The notes: a model not told the origin generated them from the letters alone. A stretch of DNA of 57,082 bases from Ensifer adhaerens (GCF_001270265.1 NZ_LGAP01000037.1:1-57082), one strand, 5' to 3'; positions 1 through 9,173 are shown, counted from the first letter of the stretch. Made by a program: numbers and translations.

Positions 1-55
1 GCGATATCCGCTCCCACTGCTCGTCCCGAAGGATCAGACGATCCAAAACACCCAT
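1..55 (-). mobile_element. IS5-family transposase, N-terminal fragment at window edge
   Basis: Read on the minus strand from the ATG at 55, the frame gives MGVLDRLILRDEQWERIS, the usual N-terminus of IS5-type (IS427/IS1031-like) transposases. It runs off the left edge, so it cannot be said whether the copy is intact. The roughly 35 bases to its right (56-90) are probably the end of the element, but I could not define an inverted repeat. A separate C-terminal transposase remnant lies at 1598-1858. Confidence 0.6.
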
Positions 56-158
56 GACTGCCTCCAAAAGACAGTCTTGAATCTGATTTGCTCACCCTTG
101 GAAATCCCAAGAGTCCACACGACCTAGTCCTTGGACAACAACTCAAGGAGACACCGGC

Positions 159-1142
159 ATGGCCGTTCACATCATCCTCTACCGCAAGACGCTCGCGACA
201 CTCGAAGTCTATTGGGAGCTGGTGCGCATCATCGTTCCCGTCACCATCGCCACGCATGTCCTGCAGGAACTCGGCGTGATCCGCGCGATCGCGCCCGCCT
301 TCGCGCCGCTGATGACCCTGGTCGGGCTGCCACCCGAGCTCGCCTTCGCCTGGCTCACCGGCCTGCTGGTCGGTATCTGGGGGGCGGTGGTGGTCGTTTT
401 CGCGCTGGTGCCGGTTTCGGAGCTGACGACCGCCGACATGACCGTCTTCTCGGCATTGATGCTGGTGGCGCACGCCATTCCGATCGAACAGCGCATCATC
501 CAGAAGGCGGGCCCGAGCTTCGTGATCACAGGGGCGCTGCGTATCGTTGGCGGCCTCATCTTCGCAGCACTGCTGCACCAGCTGTTTTCAGCGACCGGAT
601 GGCTCGCTACGCCTCTGAGCCCGGCATGGATACCGGTCAACGAGGGGTCGGACTGGCTCAGCTTCACCTTCAGCACGCTGAAGACGCTCGCGACCATGCT
701 CGTCGTCCTGCTCGCCCTAAGCTGGATGATCGAGATCCTCAAGATGGTCGGCATCCTCGGCTGGCTGAACCGGGGAATGGCGCCGCTCTTCCGTCTCGCC
801 GGCATCCAGCCGCAAACAGTGCCCTTCGCCGCCGTCGGCGTGCTTCTCGGGATCTCCTATGGTGGCGCGCTTTTGATCCGCGAGGCGCGCACGGCAAGCG
901 TCGAACCGCGCCAGGTCTTCCTCGCCTGCGTCTTCATGGGCTTTGGCCACAGTCTCGTCGAGGACACCCTGGTCGTCGTCGCGCTCGGCGCGGATTTCAC
1001 CAGCGTATTCTTCGGCCGGCTGATCTTTGCCATTGTCGCGACGGCCTTGATCGCCAGGATCATCGGCTCGGCGCCCGACACCGTGTTCTTCAAGTCCTTC
1101 TTCCGCAAGGAAGGCGGCAAGCTGGCACCGTCGGAAGCCTAG
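159..1142 (+). CDS. Nucleoside recognition (Gate) domain membrane protein
   Basis: A 327-residue integral inner-membrane protein with about eight hydrophobic segments arranged as two similar halves, which fits the nucleoside-recognition/Gate superfamily. These proteins resemble parts of concentrative nucleoside transporters and spore-maturation proteins; the substrate of this one is unknown. A conserved-looking [10 protein letters not shown] segment near residue 265 sits in the second half. The start is supported by an AAGGAGA ribosome binding site 8 bases upstream. It is a single gene, followed at once by a RIME-type repeat that begins within the stop region. A transport role is inferred from family only. 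Confidence 0.75.
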   Translation: MAVHIILYRKTLATLEVYWELVRIIVPVTIATHVLQELGVIRAIAPAFAPLMTLVGLPPELAFAWLTGLLVGIWGAVVVVFALVPVSELTTADMTVFSALMLVAHAIPIEQRIIQKAGPSFVITGALRIVGGLIFAALLHQLFSATGWLATPLSPAWIPVNEGSDWLSFTFSTLKTLATMLVVLLALSWMIEILKMVGILGWLNRGMAPLFRLAGIQPQTVPFAAVGVLLGISYGGALLIREARTASVEPRQVFLACVFMGFGHSLVEDTLVVVALGADFTSVFFGRLIFAIVATALIARIIGSAPDTVFFKSFFRKEGGKLAPSEA

Positions 1143-1241
1143 CAATTCCAGGAAAAGTGTGAAACGGTTTTCCGTCCGGAATAGCGTTACTTCAACGAGT
1201 TAGATCATTTCACTGTTTCGATGAAACAATGAAATGATCTA
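1141..1241. repeat. RIME-type intergenic palindromic repeat, copy 1
   Basis: About 100 bases that start AGCAATTCCAGGAAAAGTG and end in a second hairpin whose arms are GATCATTTCA and TGAAATGATC. The same two-hairpin unit recurs at 5004, 14395 (inverted), 21028, 22564, 27190 and 39211. It matches the description of rhizobial intergenic mosaic elements (RIME). This copy abuts the stop codon of the preceding gene and may act as its transcript end. Confidence 0.8.
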
Positions 1242-1263
1242 GGTCGTGTTGACAAAGTCGGCC

Positions 1264-1587
1264 TCACTCAGCCCCCTCGTCTGACCTTCGCGCCGTGGCT
1301 TCGCGCAACTCGCGCCACAGGAGGTAGTAGAAGGGGTTCCCTGTCCTCTGCCAAAAGTCAGGGCTAGCGGCGTTAAAAATGAGCGCGGTTCCGAACGACA
1401 CAAAGATCGAAAAAATAACGAAGATCAAGGCGAAGAAGTTCGCGACCAGAGCAGTGCCGACCACCGCAGTCAGGCCATCATTTCTAATGGAAAGCCGCTC
1501 CTCGAATGCATAACCCGAGAGACATAGCGCTGCAAAGGTCGCGATGAGAATCGGCAATGCCCAAAGCGTCTGCCTTTTCGTAAGCAT
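1264..1587 (-). CDS. Small hypothetical membrane protein
   Basis: A 107-residue protein beginning MLTKRQTLWALPILIATF. There are two clear hydrophobic segments (about residues 8-27 and 42-75) and a charged C-terminal tail. I do not recognise the family. The start at 1587 is chosen because GAGGACA lies just upstream; a longer in-frame start at 1629 reads into the neighbouring transposase remnant. It lies between a RIME repeat and a broken transposase, so it may be cargo or a survivor of an old insertion. Confidence 0.45.
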   Translation of the reverse strand: MLTKRQTLWALPILIATFAALCLSGYAFEERLSIRNDGLTAVVGTALVANFFALIFVIFSIFVSFGTALIFNAASPDFWQRTGNPFYYLLWRELREATARRSDEGAE

Positions 1588-1597
1588 GAGATGTCCT

Positions 1598-1858
1598 CTA
1601 TGGCTGGCTGCAGTCAGACTCCCACACATGCTTACAGATTGTTGGTAGCCAAAGTTTTACTGCCACCAGGGCGAGAAATGCCGCAAACGATGCCTTGGTT
1701 TTTTCATAGCATGTAGCGATCCGACGAAACTGCTTCATCCTATTGAACATACGCTCGATGCGGTTCCGATCCTTGTAGGCCGTATAGTCACACGGTGGCG
1801 GGTTCTTCCGTGTCGAACGCGGCGTCGTGCGGGCGCTGCCGTGAAGAACACTTCCCAT
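1598..1858 (-). pseudogene. IS5-family transposase, C-terminal remnant
   Basis: The frame carries RNRIERMFNRMKQFRRIATC followed by YEKTKASFAAFLALVAVKLW, the standard C-terminal region of IS5-type DDE transposases, where the glutamate of the triad lies in the IERMFNR segment. Only about 70 residues of transposase are present and the catalytic aspartates are missing. No full-length frame continues to the right, so this is a dead fragment. Codons after LWLP read into unrelated sequence. Confidence 0.75.
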
Positions 1859-1967
1859 AATGCATCCTCTTCCTGACGACTCAGGATCAATGATGCACCA
1901 TCACACCCAGGGACTACACACCTAGTTCTGGTTCACAGGCACGGCGGCGAGGTGCACGCGGCCCGCT

Positions 1968-2993
1968 TCACTCCGCAGCCGCCTCGGCGACCAAGCTCGC
2001 AGAGGCCGGCGTCCGCCCGAACGTGGCGCGGTAGGCGGCGGGTGTCGTCGAAAGCTGCTGGCGAAAATGGTGGCGCAGTGTCTGGGTGGAGCCGAAGCCC
2101 GCAACTTGCGCCACCTGCTCCATGCCGAGCGTGCTTTCCTCCAGCAGTTGCCGTGCCCGCGCCAGCCGTTCGCCGAGCAGCCAGCGCGCCGGCGTCGTGC
2201 CGGTCGCCGCTTCGAAGCGGCGCAGGAAGGTGCGTTCGCTCATGCCCACGGATTTGGCCAGCGCCGCGATCGAAAAATCCTCGCCGAGCTGCGCGCGCAT
2301 CCGGTCGATCAGCGGCCCGAGGCGCGCGCTTTCATGCACCTCCGGCACCGCCCTTTCGATATATTGCGCCTGCCCGCCATCGCGGTGCGGCGGCACGACG
2401 AGGCGGCGCGCCACCCGGTTTGCCGCCTCGCTGCCGAAATCGCGGCGGATGAGGTGCAGGCAAAGGTCGATGCCGGCGGCACTGCCGGCAGACGTCAGCA
2501 CCGTGCCGCTATCGACATAGAGTACGTCGGGCACCACCTCGATATCCGGGTAGAGCGCCCTCAGCTTGTCTGTGTAGCGCCAATGGGTCGTGGCGCGCAG
2601 GCCTGAAAGAAGGCCGGCCGCCGCCAGCACGAAGACGCCCGAGCAGATGGAAAGAACGCGCGCGCCATTGGCGTGCGCGGAGCGCAGCGCCTGGCACAAG
2701 GCTTCGGGTACGGGCGTATCGGCACCGCGCCAGCCGGGCACAATAATGGTGCCGGCCTCAGCCAAAAGATCGAGCCCGCCATCGGCCATCAGCCTGATAC
2801 CGCCGGTCGCCCTCAGTTCCCCCGGCTCAATGGCGGCAACGGCGAAGCGGTACCACCCCTCGCCCATCTCGGGCCGCGGCAGGCCGAACATTTCCACCGC
2901 CACGCCGAACTCGAAGGTGCAGAGACCGTCATAGGCGAGAGCGACGACAAGCGGGTTGGCGGGTGATGGCGAGGTGGCAAATGGTTTTGGCAT
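1968..2993 (-). CDS. ftrA: FtrA-type transcriptional regulator (DJ-1/PfpI plus AraC HTH)
   Basis: About 341 residues. The N-terminal two-thirds is a DJ-1/PfpI (GATase1-like) domain, with VLSICSGVFVLAAAG forming the nucleophile-elbow-like segment. The C-terminal 100 residues are an AraC-family double helix-turn-helix containing SERTFLRRFEAATGTTPARW and the second helix VAQVAGFGSTQTLRHHFR. This is the GlxA/FtrA architecture. The start at 2993 (MPKPFATS) suits family length; in-frame ATGs at 3005 and 3065 are also possible. It is divergent from the rhodanese gene at 3097, and FtrA genes commonly sit next to a rhodanese, so it probably controls that gene. The inducer is unknown. Confidence 0.85.
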   Translation of the reverse strand: MPKPFATSPSPANPLVVALAYDGLCTFEFGVAVEMFGLPRPEMGEGWYRFAVAAIEPGELRATGGIRLMADGGLDLLAEAGTIIVPGWRGADTPVPEALCQALRSAHANGARVLSICSGVFVLAAAGLLSGLRATTHWRYTDKLRALYPDIEVVPDVLYVDSGTVLTSAGSAAGIDLCLHLIRRDFGSEAANRVARRLVVPPHRDGGQAQYIERAVPEVHESARLGPLIDRMRAQLGEDFSIAALAKSVGMSERTFLRRFEAATGTTPARWLLGERLARARQLLEESTLGMEQVAQVAGFGSTQTLRHHFRQQLSTTPAAYRATFGRTPASASLVAEAAAE

Positions 2994-3096
2994 GATCTTG
3001 AGCATATATGGCAAACCTGCCATCTGCCAACCCCTGTCCGGCGTTGCTACAACCATCCTCGTCAACCGTTGAAGACCAGAGCGACAGGAGAGAAAA

Positions 3097-3528
3097 ATGA
3101 GCTATGTCACCGAAACCCCAGCCGCCGCACCCGAGATCGCCATTGCCCATTTCGCCCAGCGGCTCAGCGTCGAGACCGATTGCGCCGATGTCGCCCATGC
3201 CCTGAAGAACGGCGAACAGGATTTCGTGCTGCTGCACGCGGTCGGCACCGAAGCCGCCTATGCCCGTCGCCATGTGCCGGGCGCGATCCACCTGCCCCAC
3301 CGCCAGATCACCGCAGAACGTTTGGCCGAATGGCCGGCCGACACCCTGTTCGTCGCCTATTGCGCCGGCCCCCATTGCAACGGCGCCGACCAGGCGGCGC
3401 TGAAGATCGCAAGGCTCGGACGGCCGGTGAAGATCATGATCGGCGGCATTACCGGCTGGGAAGACGAAGGCCTTGCCTTCGCCTCGGGCAGCGCCCCCGG
3501 CGAGCCCCGGCTGCTGCTTGCCGCCTGA
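3097..3528 (+). CDS. Rhodanese-like domain protein
   Basis: A 143-residue single-domain rhodanese. The active-site loop is CAGPHCNG (residues 89-96), with Cys89 as the likely persulfide-bearing residue. Upstream motifs such as ARRHVPGAIHLPH match the rhodanese CH2A box. An AGGAGAG ribosome binding site precedes the ATG. It is transcribed away from ftrA, from a short shared intergenic region of about 100 bases. The likely role is sulfur transfer or thiosulfate/persulfide handling in the cytoplasm; the acceptor is unknown. A short GC-rich inverted repeat follows at about 3551-3576 and may end the transcript. Confidence 0.85.
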   Translation: MSYVTETPAAAPEIAIAHFAQRLSVETDCADVAHALKNGEQDFVLLHAVGTEAAYARRHVPGAIHLPHRQITAERLAEWPADTLFVAYCAGPHCNGADQAALKIARLGRPVKIMIGGITGWEDEGLAFASGSAPGEPRLLLAA

Positions 3529-3714
3529 ACGCAACACCGACAGTGCTGATGGCCCGCGGATCAGGCGATCGCGGGTCATCGCTGGCTCCCCGGGCCGGAT
3601 TCGATTGCGCGTGAAGCGGAGCCGTCCGCCGAACGGCAGCCTTGGCGGATCCGCGCAAACACGCCAAGGTAGCGGCCACGATCAACAATGCCGGCTGGCC
3701 CCGTGAGGAACCTG

Positions 3715-4185
3715 ATGACGAATGCCCTTTCCACCCGCCCGTTCGAGCATCGCGATGTGCCCACGGTGCTGGCACTGATGCGTGGCCTTGCCGTGTTCGA
3801 AGGCTATATCGACAAGTTCGCCGTCACCGAAAAGGATCTGATCGACCACGGGCTTTGCGATGCCCCGCGCTTCGGCGTCTTCGTGGCCGAGCTCGACGGT
3901 CGTGTCGTCGGCATCGCCGTGCACTATGTCATTCCCTGGACCTACGATCTGAAGCCGACGGTGGTGCTAAAGGAACTGTTCGTCGAGGAAGGTGCGCGCT
4001 CCTCGGGCGCCGGCGCTGCCCTCGTCTCCGCCCTGAAGCGCCACGCCGCCGCCATCGGCGCGCCGCGCATCAACTGGACCGTGCTTGCCGGCAACGCGCC
4101 GGCCAAACGCTTCTACCGGCGCCAGGGCGGCGGTCCCGACGAAGTCTGGGAACCGTGGACGATGCCGGTCGCATCCGGCGACTAA
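3715..4185 (+). CDS. GNAT family N-acetyltransferase
   Basis: A 156-residue single GNAT domain. The central strand and acetyl-CoA loop read VVLKELFVEEGARSSGAGAA, a variant of the V-x-x-x-x-R/Q-x-x-G-x-G/A motif. The end NWTVLAGNAPAKRFYRRQGG is the typical N-x-x-A-x-x-F-Y segment. It resembles the spermidine/diamine acetyltransferase-like branch (STIRPFEHRDVPTV start, WTYDLKPTVVLKEL), but the substrate cannot be assigned. The start at 3715 fits the family; an in-frame ATG at 3688 would add nine residues. Confidence 0.85.
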   Translation: MTNALSTRPFEHRDVPTVLALMRGLAVFEGYIDKFAVTEKDLIDHGLCDAPRFGVFVAELDGRVVGIAVHYVIPWTYDLKPTVVLKELFVEEGARSSGAGAALVSALKRHAAAIGAPRINWTVLAGNAPAKRFYRRQGGGPDEVWEPWTMPVASGD

Positions 4186-4408
4186 CGGATTTCCAGGCAG
4201 TGAGGCTGCTGTTCTCGTCAGGAGATGTGGCGGCGCAGCCGCGGCCGAGCGTTTGCAAAGATCTATCGGCCCAATTCAAAGCTGTCCCTCGACGTTGCGC
4301 CTGCCTGCACCATCTTGCCGCGCAAGCCGAAAATGGGCGCTATGCGGCGTTCGCCTGCTACAGGGGCGACGCCGCTGCACGTCTCGGCGCAAGGGCGCCG
4401 AAACACAT

Positions 4409-4462
4409 TAAGCCTCTGCATAATACCTTGAATCGATTCCGATTTGAGGCATTGTGCGGTGG
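4409..4462. repeat. TGCATAAT-type palindromic repeat (degenerate copy)
   Basis: A short palindrome with arms around CTTGAATCG and CGATTTGAGG, flanked by CTGCATAAT and CATTGTGCGG. It belongs to the family seen more fully at 17117, 47039 and 52611. The rest of the 4186-4575 interval holds no gene that I can support. Confidence 0.5.
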
Positions 4463-4575
4463 CAATTGCGCCACCCTGAGGTTGAAGAACCGAGACCGCG
4501 TCTCGTCCACGACCAAGGCAGGCGCTGCCAATGCCGCCGGATGGAACAAAGCCGGAAATCGGAGGATCGAGACCA

Positions 4576-4998
4576 ATGAATGCATCGGAACACATCGACC
4601 AGTTGATCGCTGACACCAGCGACTGGCGCGGCAAGACGCTCGCCAACCTGCGCAAGAGCATCCTTGGAGCGGACAAGGAGATAACAGAGGAATGGAAGTG
4701 GATGGGAAGCCCGGTGTGGTCTCGCGACGGGATCATTGCGGTCGGCAATGCCCACAAGGATAAGGTGAAGCTTACCTTTTCGCACGGCGCCAGCCTGCCC
4801 GACCCCGAAAACCTGTTCAACAACGGCCTGAACGGCAAGGTCTGGCGGGCGATCGATCTCTTCGAAGGTGACGAGATCGACGAGCGCGCATTCCAAAACC
4901 TCATCCGCGCCGCCGTTGAGTACAATCAGGCCAAGGCGAAAAAGAGGAAGGCCCCTGCAAGCAGCCGGGCAAAGGCAGCCAAAAGCAAGGACGCATGA
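4576..4998 (+). CDS. DUF1801 domain protein
   Basis: A 140-residue cytoplasmic protein whose core (EEWKWMGSPVWSRDGIIAVG, then KDKVKLTFSHGASLPDPENL) matches DUF1801, a fold related to frataxin-like/YdhG proteins of unknown function. The last 20 residues are a Lys/Ala-rich tail (AKKRKAPASSRAKAAK), which suggests nucleic-acid contact or disorder. GGAGGATCGAGACCA before 4576 gives a strong ribosome binding site and decides the start over the upstream ATG at 4531. It is a single gene, followed by a RIME repeat 5 bases after the stop. Confidence 0.8.
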   Translation: MNASEHIDQLIADTSDWRGKTLANLRKSILGADKEITEEWKWMGSPVWSRDGIIAVGNAHKDKVKLTFSHGASLPDPENLFNNGLNGKVWRAIDLFEGDEIDERAFQNLIRAAVEYNQAKAKKRKAPASSRAKAAKSKDA

Positions 4999-5003
4999 CG
5001 CTT

Positions 5004-5107
5004 AGAGCAATTCCAGGAAAAGTGTGAAACGGTTTTCCGCCCGGAATTGCGTGGTTTCAAAGAGTTAGATCATTTCACTGTTTCAATGAAACAATGAAAT
5101 GATCTAG
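5004..5107. repeat. RIME-type repeat, copy 2
   Basis: Nearly identical to copy 1 at 1141, in the same orientation. It has the CAGGAAAAGTG...GGTTTTCCG hairpin and the terminal GATCATTTCA/TGAAATGATC hairpin. It lies between the 3' ends of the DUF1801 gene and the HlyD gene. Confidence 0.8.
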
Positions 5108-5207
5108 GCGGATGCTGTTGTCCCTTTGACTGCGCCTCGCCGGTCACGAGGCGCCCAGGATCGGTCGAGAAATAGCGTCTCCGCTTCGCCTTCTTGCTAA
5201 CGCGCCC

Positions 5208-6440
5208 TCAATGGCCGCCAAGCACCAGCGTCTGCACCGGCAGCATCAGCGCCTGCATGCGCAGAATCATCGCGTGCACGAGGCCGACGGCATCGACCAC
5301 GTGCAGGTAGAGCCAGCGGCCAGTGCTGATATCGGGCGACGACAGTTCGTCGTGGCTGTTGGTATAGGCGTTGGCGATACAACTGCTGCCTGGTGGTATC
5401 CCATCCAGCAGTCCCGGATAGAGCGGTTCCAGGAAGACGGTGAGCGTGCCTGGCTTGGCGAGCTGCGCCACATCGATGAGCTGGTCGCTGGCCCTTAGCT
5501 GCCCGCCTGCGATGACGTCCTGCACCTGGGTCACGACCATCGGAATGATCGTGAACGGCTTGCCGATGCAGGTGGCCTCGGCAATCATGCCGACCTTCAT
5601 CACCTGTGCCTCGATCTGCCCGAAGCCCGCGACAAGCGCGGTGCGGCCCGCCTCCTCGGGAACGAGCACGCCGGCCGGCCTGAGCATCGGGTTGACCACT
5701 TCGCCAACCCGGAGCGCGAACTGGCTGAGCGTACCGGACACGCCGGCGCGAACGGTGGTCTTGGCGAGGTTGGCATCGGCCTGCTGCAAGGCCGCCTCGG
5801 CGCTTGCCTTCTGCGAAGGCAGAAGCGACGCGATCTTCGTCTCAAGCGTCTGCTTGTTGGAAAGCACGGCGGTAAGCCCGCCCTTGCGCCCTTCGAGCGC
5901 GACCTGCCGGCGCTCGATCTCGCGCCGGGCGACGACGTTGGGGTTCAGCCGGTTGAGTTCGACCTGGGTATCGTATTCGTCCTGGGCCTGTTTCACGGCG
6001 GCCTCGGCCTGTACGATCGCACCATCGGCAGCGATAAGCTCGGTGCGCGCGACGGTCATCTCGGCATCGACCTCGGCGATCTGGCGGCGCGCGAGCTCGG
6101 CCGCGGCCTCTTCTTCGGTATTGTCGAGCCGGAACAGCGGCTGGCCCGCCGCGACCTTGTCATTGAGTTTCACATAGATCTCGGCCACCCGCCCGCCGGT
6201 CTCCGGCAGCACGGCGACGGTGCGGAACACCGAGGTGACACTCTTTGTCGACGGATGGAAGTAGAAGATGAGGGTGATCAGCGAGACCGTCAGGATGATG
6301 CAGGCGGTGATGCCCCAACGCAGTTCGAACCAGACGGAATAGAGCGTGATCTCCCGCCCGATCCGCTTGCCCTGAACGTAGCGGCGGAAGAGATAGTCCG
6401 GGAAGATCGTCAGAAGCGAGCAAAGCAGAAACTCGAACAT
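5208..6440 (-). CDS. HlyD-family membrane fusion (periplasmic adaptor) protein
   Basis: A 410-residue adaptor. A short N-terminal hydrophobic stretch is followed by a transmembrane helix (about residues 45-66). Next comes a biotinyl-lipoyl half (PETGGRVAEIYVKLNDKVAA), a long Ala/Glu-rich coiled coil (about 105-215) and the second lipoyl half (TTVRAGVSGTLSQFALRVGE). It resembles the EmrA/YibH class. It starts 3 bases after the stop of the small membrane protein at 6444, so the two are co-transcribed. No inner-membrane pump or outer-membrane channel lies alongside, so the partner must be elsewhere. Export of a small molecule is inferred. Confidence 0.85.
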   Translation of the reverse strand: MFEFLLCSLLTIFPDYLFRRYVQGKRIGREITLYSVWFELRWGITACIILTVSLITLIFYFHPSTKSVTSVFRTVAVLPETGGRVAEIYVKLNDKVAAGQPLFRLDNTEEEAAAELARRQIAEVDAEMTVARTELIAADGAIVQAEAAVKQAQDEYDTQVELNRLNPNVVARREIERRQVALEGRKGGLTAVLSNKQTLETKIASLLPSQKASAEAALQQADANLAKTTVRAGVSGTLSQFALRVGEVVNPMLRPAGVLVPEEAGRTALVAGFGQIEAQVMKVGMIAEATCIGKPFTIIPMVVTQVQDVIAGGQLRASDQLIDVAQLAKPGTLTVFLEPLYPGLLDGIPPGSSCIANAYTNSHDELSSPDISTGRWLYLHVVDAVGLVHAMILRMQALMLPVQTLVLGGH

Positions 6441-6443
6441 GGC

Positions 6444-6893
6444 TTAGACCTTCCCTTCCACCGGTGCCTGATGCACGGACGCGGCGGGCTGGCTCGCCAC
6501 CGGCTCCGGCTCCGCGACCGGCGGCTCCGCTGCAACGGGTTTGTCCTCCTTGCCGGCAATTCTCTCCAAAGAGCGGGCGATCGCCGCGAGCGGCGACGAA
6601 AAATCCGGCAGATCGATCAGCGCCAGGATCAGTGCGGCGATCCAGAAGATGTTGTTGTGGGTGAGCAGCGAGATCAGCCCCAGCACCGCCACCAGCTCGT
6701 ATTGCACCTTGTGGCTTTTATGCGCCATGGTTTCCGGCAGCGAATGCAGCCGCAGGTAAAAAGTGCCGAGCGCGAAGATCGCCAGGATCATGAAGATGAC
6801 GACGACGTTGAACAGGACGTCGGTCTCACCGGGCGCGGTGACGAATGCGGGCAGATGGTGAATTGCAGTTGGATGGATGCTGTCGGACATCAT
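6444..6893 (-). CDS. Small inner-membrane protein, HlyD partner
   Basis: A 149-residue protein with two hydrophobic segments (about 28-46 and 66-90, the latter LVAVLGLISLLTHNNIFW). A Pro/Ala/Val-rich acidic C-terminal tail of about 40 residues is predicted to be disordered. A GGGGGAGA ribosome binding site precedes the paired ATGs at 6893 and 6890. It is the first gene of a two-gene operon with the HlyD protein, separated from it by 3 bases. I do not recognise a named family; the arrangement resembles small membrane proteins encoded before YibH/EmrA-type adaptors, so a role in assembling that adaptor is an inference. Confidence 0.65.
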   Translation of the reverse strand: MMSDSIHPTAIHHLPAFVTAPGETDVLFNVVVIFMILAIFALGTFYLRLHSLPETMAHKSHKVQYELVAVLGLISLLTHNNIFWIAALILALIDLPDFSSPLAAIARSLERIAGKEDKPVAAEPPVAEPEPVASQPAASVHQAPVEGKV

Positions 6894-7159
6894 GTCTCCC
6901 CCGAGAGCAGATGGAGCAGAGAATCGAACATTAGCACACCCCCAAAAAACAAAAACAAAAGCTTGCACATCGGCCGCAACTTAACCTTGCGGCGCCGTGC
7001 GCCTTAGCAAATCGGCGCGCCGGCACCTTGAAGTGCCGCTGGTTTCGAGCAGGATCGAAAGGAGCACGCTGTTCCCCCAGTAACAGCAATAGATGCCCGC
7101 CCGCCCTATCGCGCGCGGCAGGCATCTGCACTGGCCAACCATTCCCCAGGGCGACCGCC

Positions 7160-7888
7160 ATGGCCCAGAACGTCTACGACAGACAAGAATTCTTCGAAGG
7201 CTACAGCCAGCTCGGACGCTCGGTCCACGGCCTTGCCGGTGCGGCAGAATGGCCGGCGATCCGCGCCCTGCTGCCGGATCTCTCCGGCAACCGCGTGGTC
7301 GATCTCGGCTGCGGCTTCGGCTGGTTTTCGCGCCATGCCCGCGAGGCCGGTGCCGCCCAGGTACTCGGCCTTGATCTCTCCGAGAAGATGATCGCCCGCG
7401 CCAAGGCCGATACGTCGGACCCGGCGATCGACTACCGGATCGCCGACCTCGATCAGCTCCCATTGCCTGAAGAGAGCTTCGACTTTGCCTATAGCTCGCT
7501 CGCCTTCCACTATATCGAGGATTTCGGCCGGCTCGTCGCCACCATCCATCGCGCCCTCGTTCCCGGCGCCCACTTCGTCTTCACCGTCGAGCACCCGATC
7601 TACATGGCGTCGCTCAATCCCGGCTGGCGGATCGGCGATCACGGCGAGCGAACCTGGGCGGTCGACCACTATTCGGCGGAAGGTCCGCGCAGTACGGACT
7701 GGCTCGCCAAGGGCGTCATCAAGCACCACCGCACGATCAGCACGACGCTTAACACGCTGATCGCCACAGGGTTTGCGATCCGACACGTTCAGGAATGGCG
7801 ACCGACCGAAGAGCAGATCGTCGAGACGCCCGCCCTCGCCGAAGAGGTCGACCGGCCGATGATCCTGATCGTCAAGGTGCAGAAATAG
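7160..7888 (+). CDS. Class I SAM-dependent methyltransferase
   Basis: A 242-residue Rossmann methyltransferase. Motif I is VVDLGCGFGWFSRHA (residues 46-60), followed by acidic motif II (GLDLSEKM), motif post-II (YRIADLDQLPLPEESFD) and the GAHFVFTVEHP strand. It resembles the UbiE/Coq5-like Methyltransf_11 group. The substrate is unknown. The start at 7160 is chosen on family alignment; the frame is open upstream but carries no conserved sequence there. Its last 17 bases overlap the convergent ndh gene. Confidence 0.85.
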   Translation: MAQNVYDRQEFFEGYSQLGRSVHGLAGAAEWPAIRALLPDLSGNRVVDLGCGFGWFSRHAREAGAAQVLGLDLSEKMIARAKADTSDPAIDYRIADLDQLPLPEESFDFAYSSLAFHYIEDFGRLVATIHRALVPGAHFVFTVEHPIYMASLNPGWRIGDHGERTWAVDHYSAEGPRSTDWLAKGVIKHHRTISTTLNTLIATGFAIRHVQEWRPTEEQIVETPALAEEVDRPMILIVKVQK

Positions 7889-9173
7889 ACGCGGGCTGCT
7901 CGGCTTTCTCCCTCAGCGTCTCCTTCTGGGTGATCAGCCGGGCGCTGTGCTGGCCGCTGAGATAGGTCCAGAACCAGCTCCAGGCGACGGCAAAGCGGCT
8001 GCGCGTGCCGATCAGGAAGTAGATATGGGCAATGCCCCAGATCCACCAAGCAAGCGCGCCCTTGAGCTTGAACCGGCCGAAATCGATGATCGCGGCCCTC
8101 CGGCCGATTGTCGCCAGGCTGCCCTGATGACGGTAGAGGAAGTCGCCGGGCGGCTTGCCGCCGGAAAGGCGCGCGCGGATGACCTTGGCGACATAGGCGC
8201 CCTGCTGCTTGGCGGCCGGCGCGATGCCTGGCACCGGCTTGCCGCCGTCATAGGTGACGGCGGCGGTATCGCCGATGACGAAGATATCGTCATGACCGGG
8301 CGCCTGGAGATCGGCACTGACGATCGCACGGCCGGCCCGGTCCTCGGCAATGCCGAGCCAGCGGGCGGCGGGCGACGCCTGGACGCCGGCGGCCCAGACG
8401 AGCGTGCGGCTGGCGACGAAAGTCTCACCAATTGTCACGCCTTCGGCGGTGCAGGCCGTCACCGGCGTCCCGGTTCGAACCTCCACGCCCAGCCTTTCCA
8501 GTTCGCGCTTGGCATAGTCGGACAGGTCCTCGCTGAAGGCTGCCAGAATGCGCGGCCCCGCCTCCACCAGGATCACCCGGGCCTGACGCGTATCGATACG
8601 GCGAAACTCGCTCGGCAGCGTACGATGGGCCATTTCGGCGATGATGCCGGCAAGCTCGACGCCGGTCGGCCCGGCGCCGATCACGGTGAAGGTTAGAAGC
8701 GCCTCGCGGATGGCGGGGTCCTCCTCGAGCTCCGCCTGCTCGAAGGCAAGCAGCACGCGGCGGCGGATCGTGGTGGCATCCTCCAGCGTCTTCAGCCCCG
8801 GCGCCACCGGCTCCCATTCGTCGTGGCCGAAATAGGCATGCGTCGCGCCCGTGGCGATCACCAGCGTATCGTAGTCGATCGCCTGTCCACCCCTAAGCGT
8901 CACCGCTTTGGCGGCGGCATCGACGCCGGTCACTTCGCCCAGCAGCGTCGTCACCTCCGGCCGGTCGCGATAGAGATGGCGGATCGGCCAGGCGATCTCG
9001 GAAGTGGCGATCAGCGTGGTTGCGACCTGGTAGAGCAGCGGCTGGAACAGGTGATGATTTCGCCGGTCGATCAGCGTCACGCGCACCGGCGCGCCCGCAA
9101 GCCCGTTGACGAGCTGCAGCCCGCCAAATCCTCCACCGACGACGACGACATGATGCCTGTCCTGCATGGCCAT
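7872..9173 (-). CDS. ndh: Type II NADH dehydrogenase (NDH-2)
   Basis: A 433-residue FAD-dependent pyridine nucleotide-disulfide oxidoreductase. The FAD dinucleotide fold is VVVVGGGFGGLQLVNGL near the N-terminus. The NAD-binding fold is FTVIGAGPTGVELAGIIAEM in the middle, and the second FAD contact is DDIFVIGDTAAV near residue 300. A hydrophobic C-terminal segment (LAWWIWGIAHIYFLIG) fits the membrane-anchoring helix of NDH-2. It oxidises NADH and reduces quinone without proton pumping. ATGs at 9173 and 9167 are both possible. It overlaps the convergent methyltransferase by 17 bases. Confidence 0.9.
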   Translation of the reverse strand: MAMQDRHHVVVVGGGFGGLQLVNGLAGAPVRVTLIDRRNHHLFQPLLYQVATTLIATSEIAWPIRHLYRDRPEVTTLLGEVTGVDAAAKAVTLRGGQAIDYDTLVIATGATHAYFGHDEWEPVAPGLKTLEDATTIRRRVLLAFEQAELEEDPAIREALLTFTVIGAGPTGVELAGIIAEMAHRTLPSEFRRIDTRQARVILVEAGPRILAAFSEDLSDYAKRELERLGVEVRTGTPVTACTAEGVTIGETFVASRTLVWAAGVQASPAARWLGIAEDRAGRAIVSADLQAPGHDDIFVIGDTAAVTYDGGKPVPGIAPAAKQQGAYVAKVIRARLSGGKPPGDFLYRHQGSLATIGRRAAIIDFGRFKLKGALAWWIWGIAHIYFLIGTRSRFAVAWSWFWTYLSGQHSARLITQKETLREKAEQPASISAP

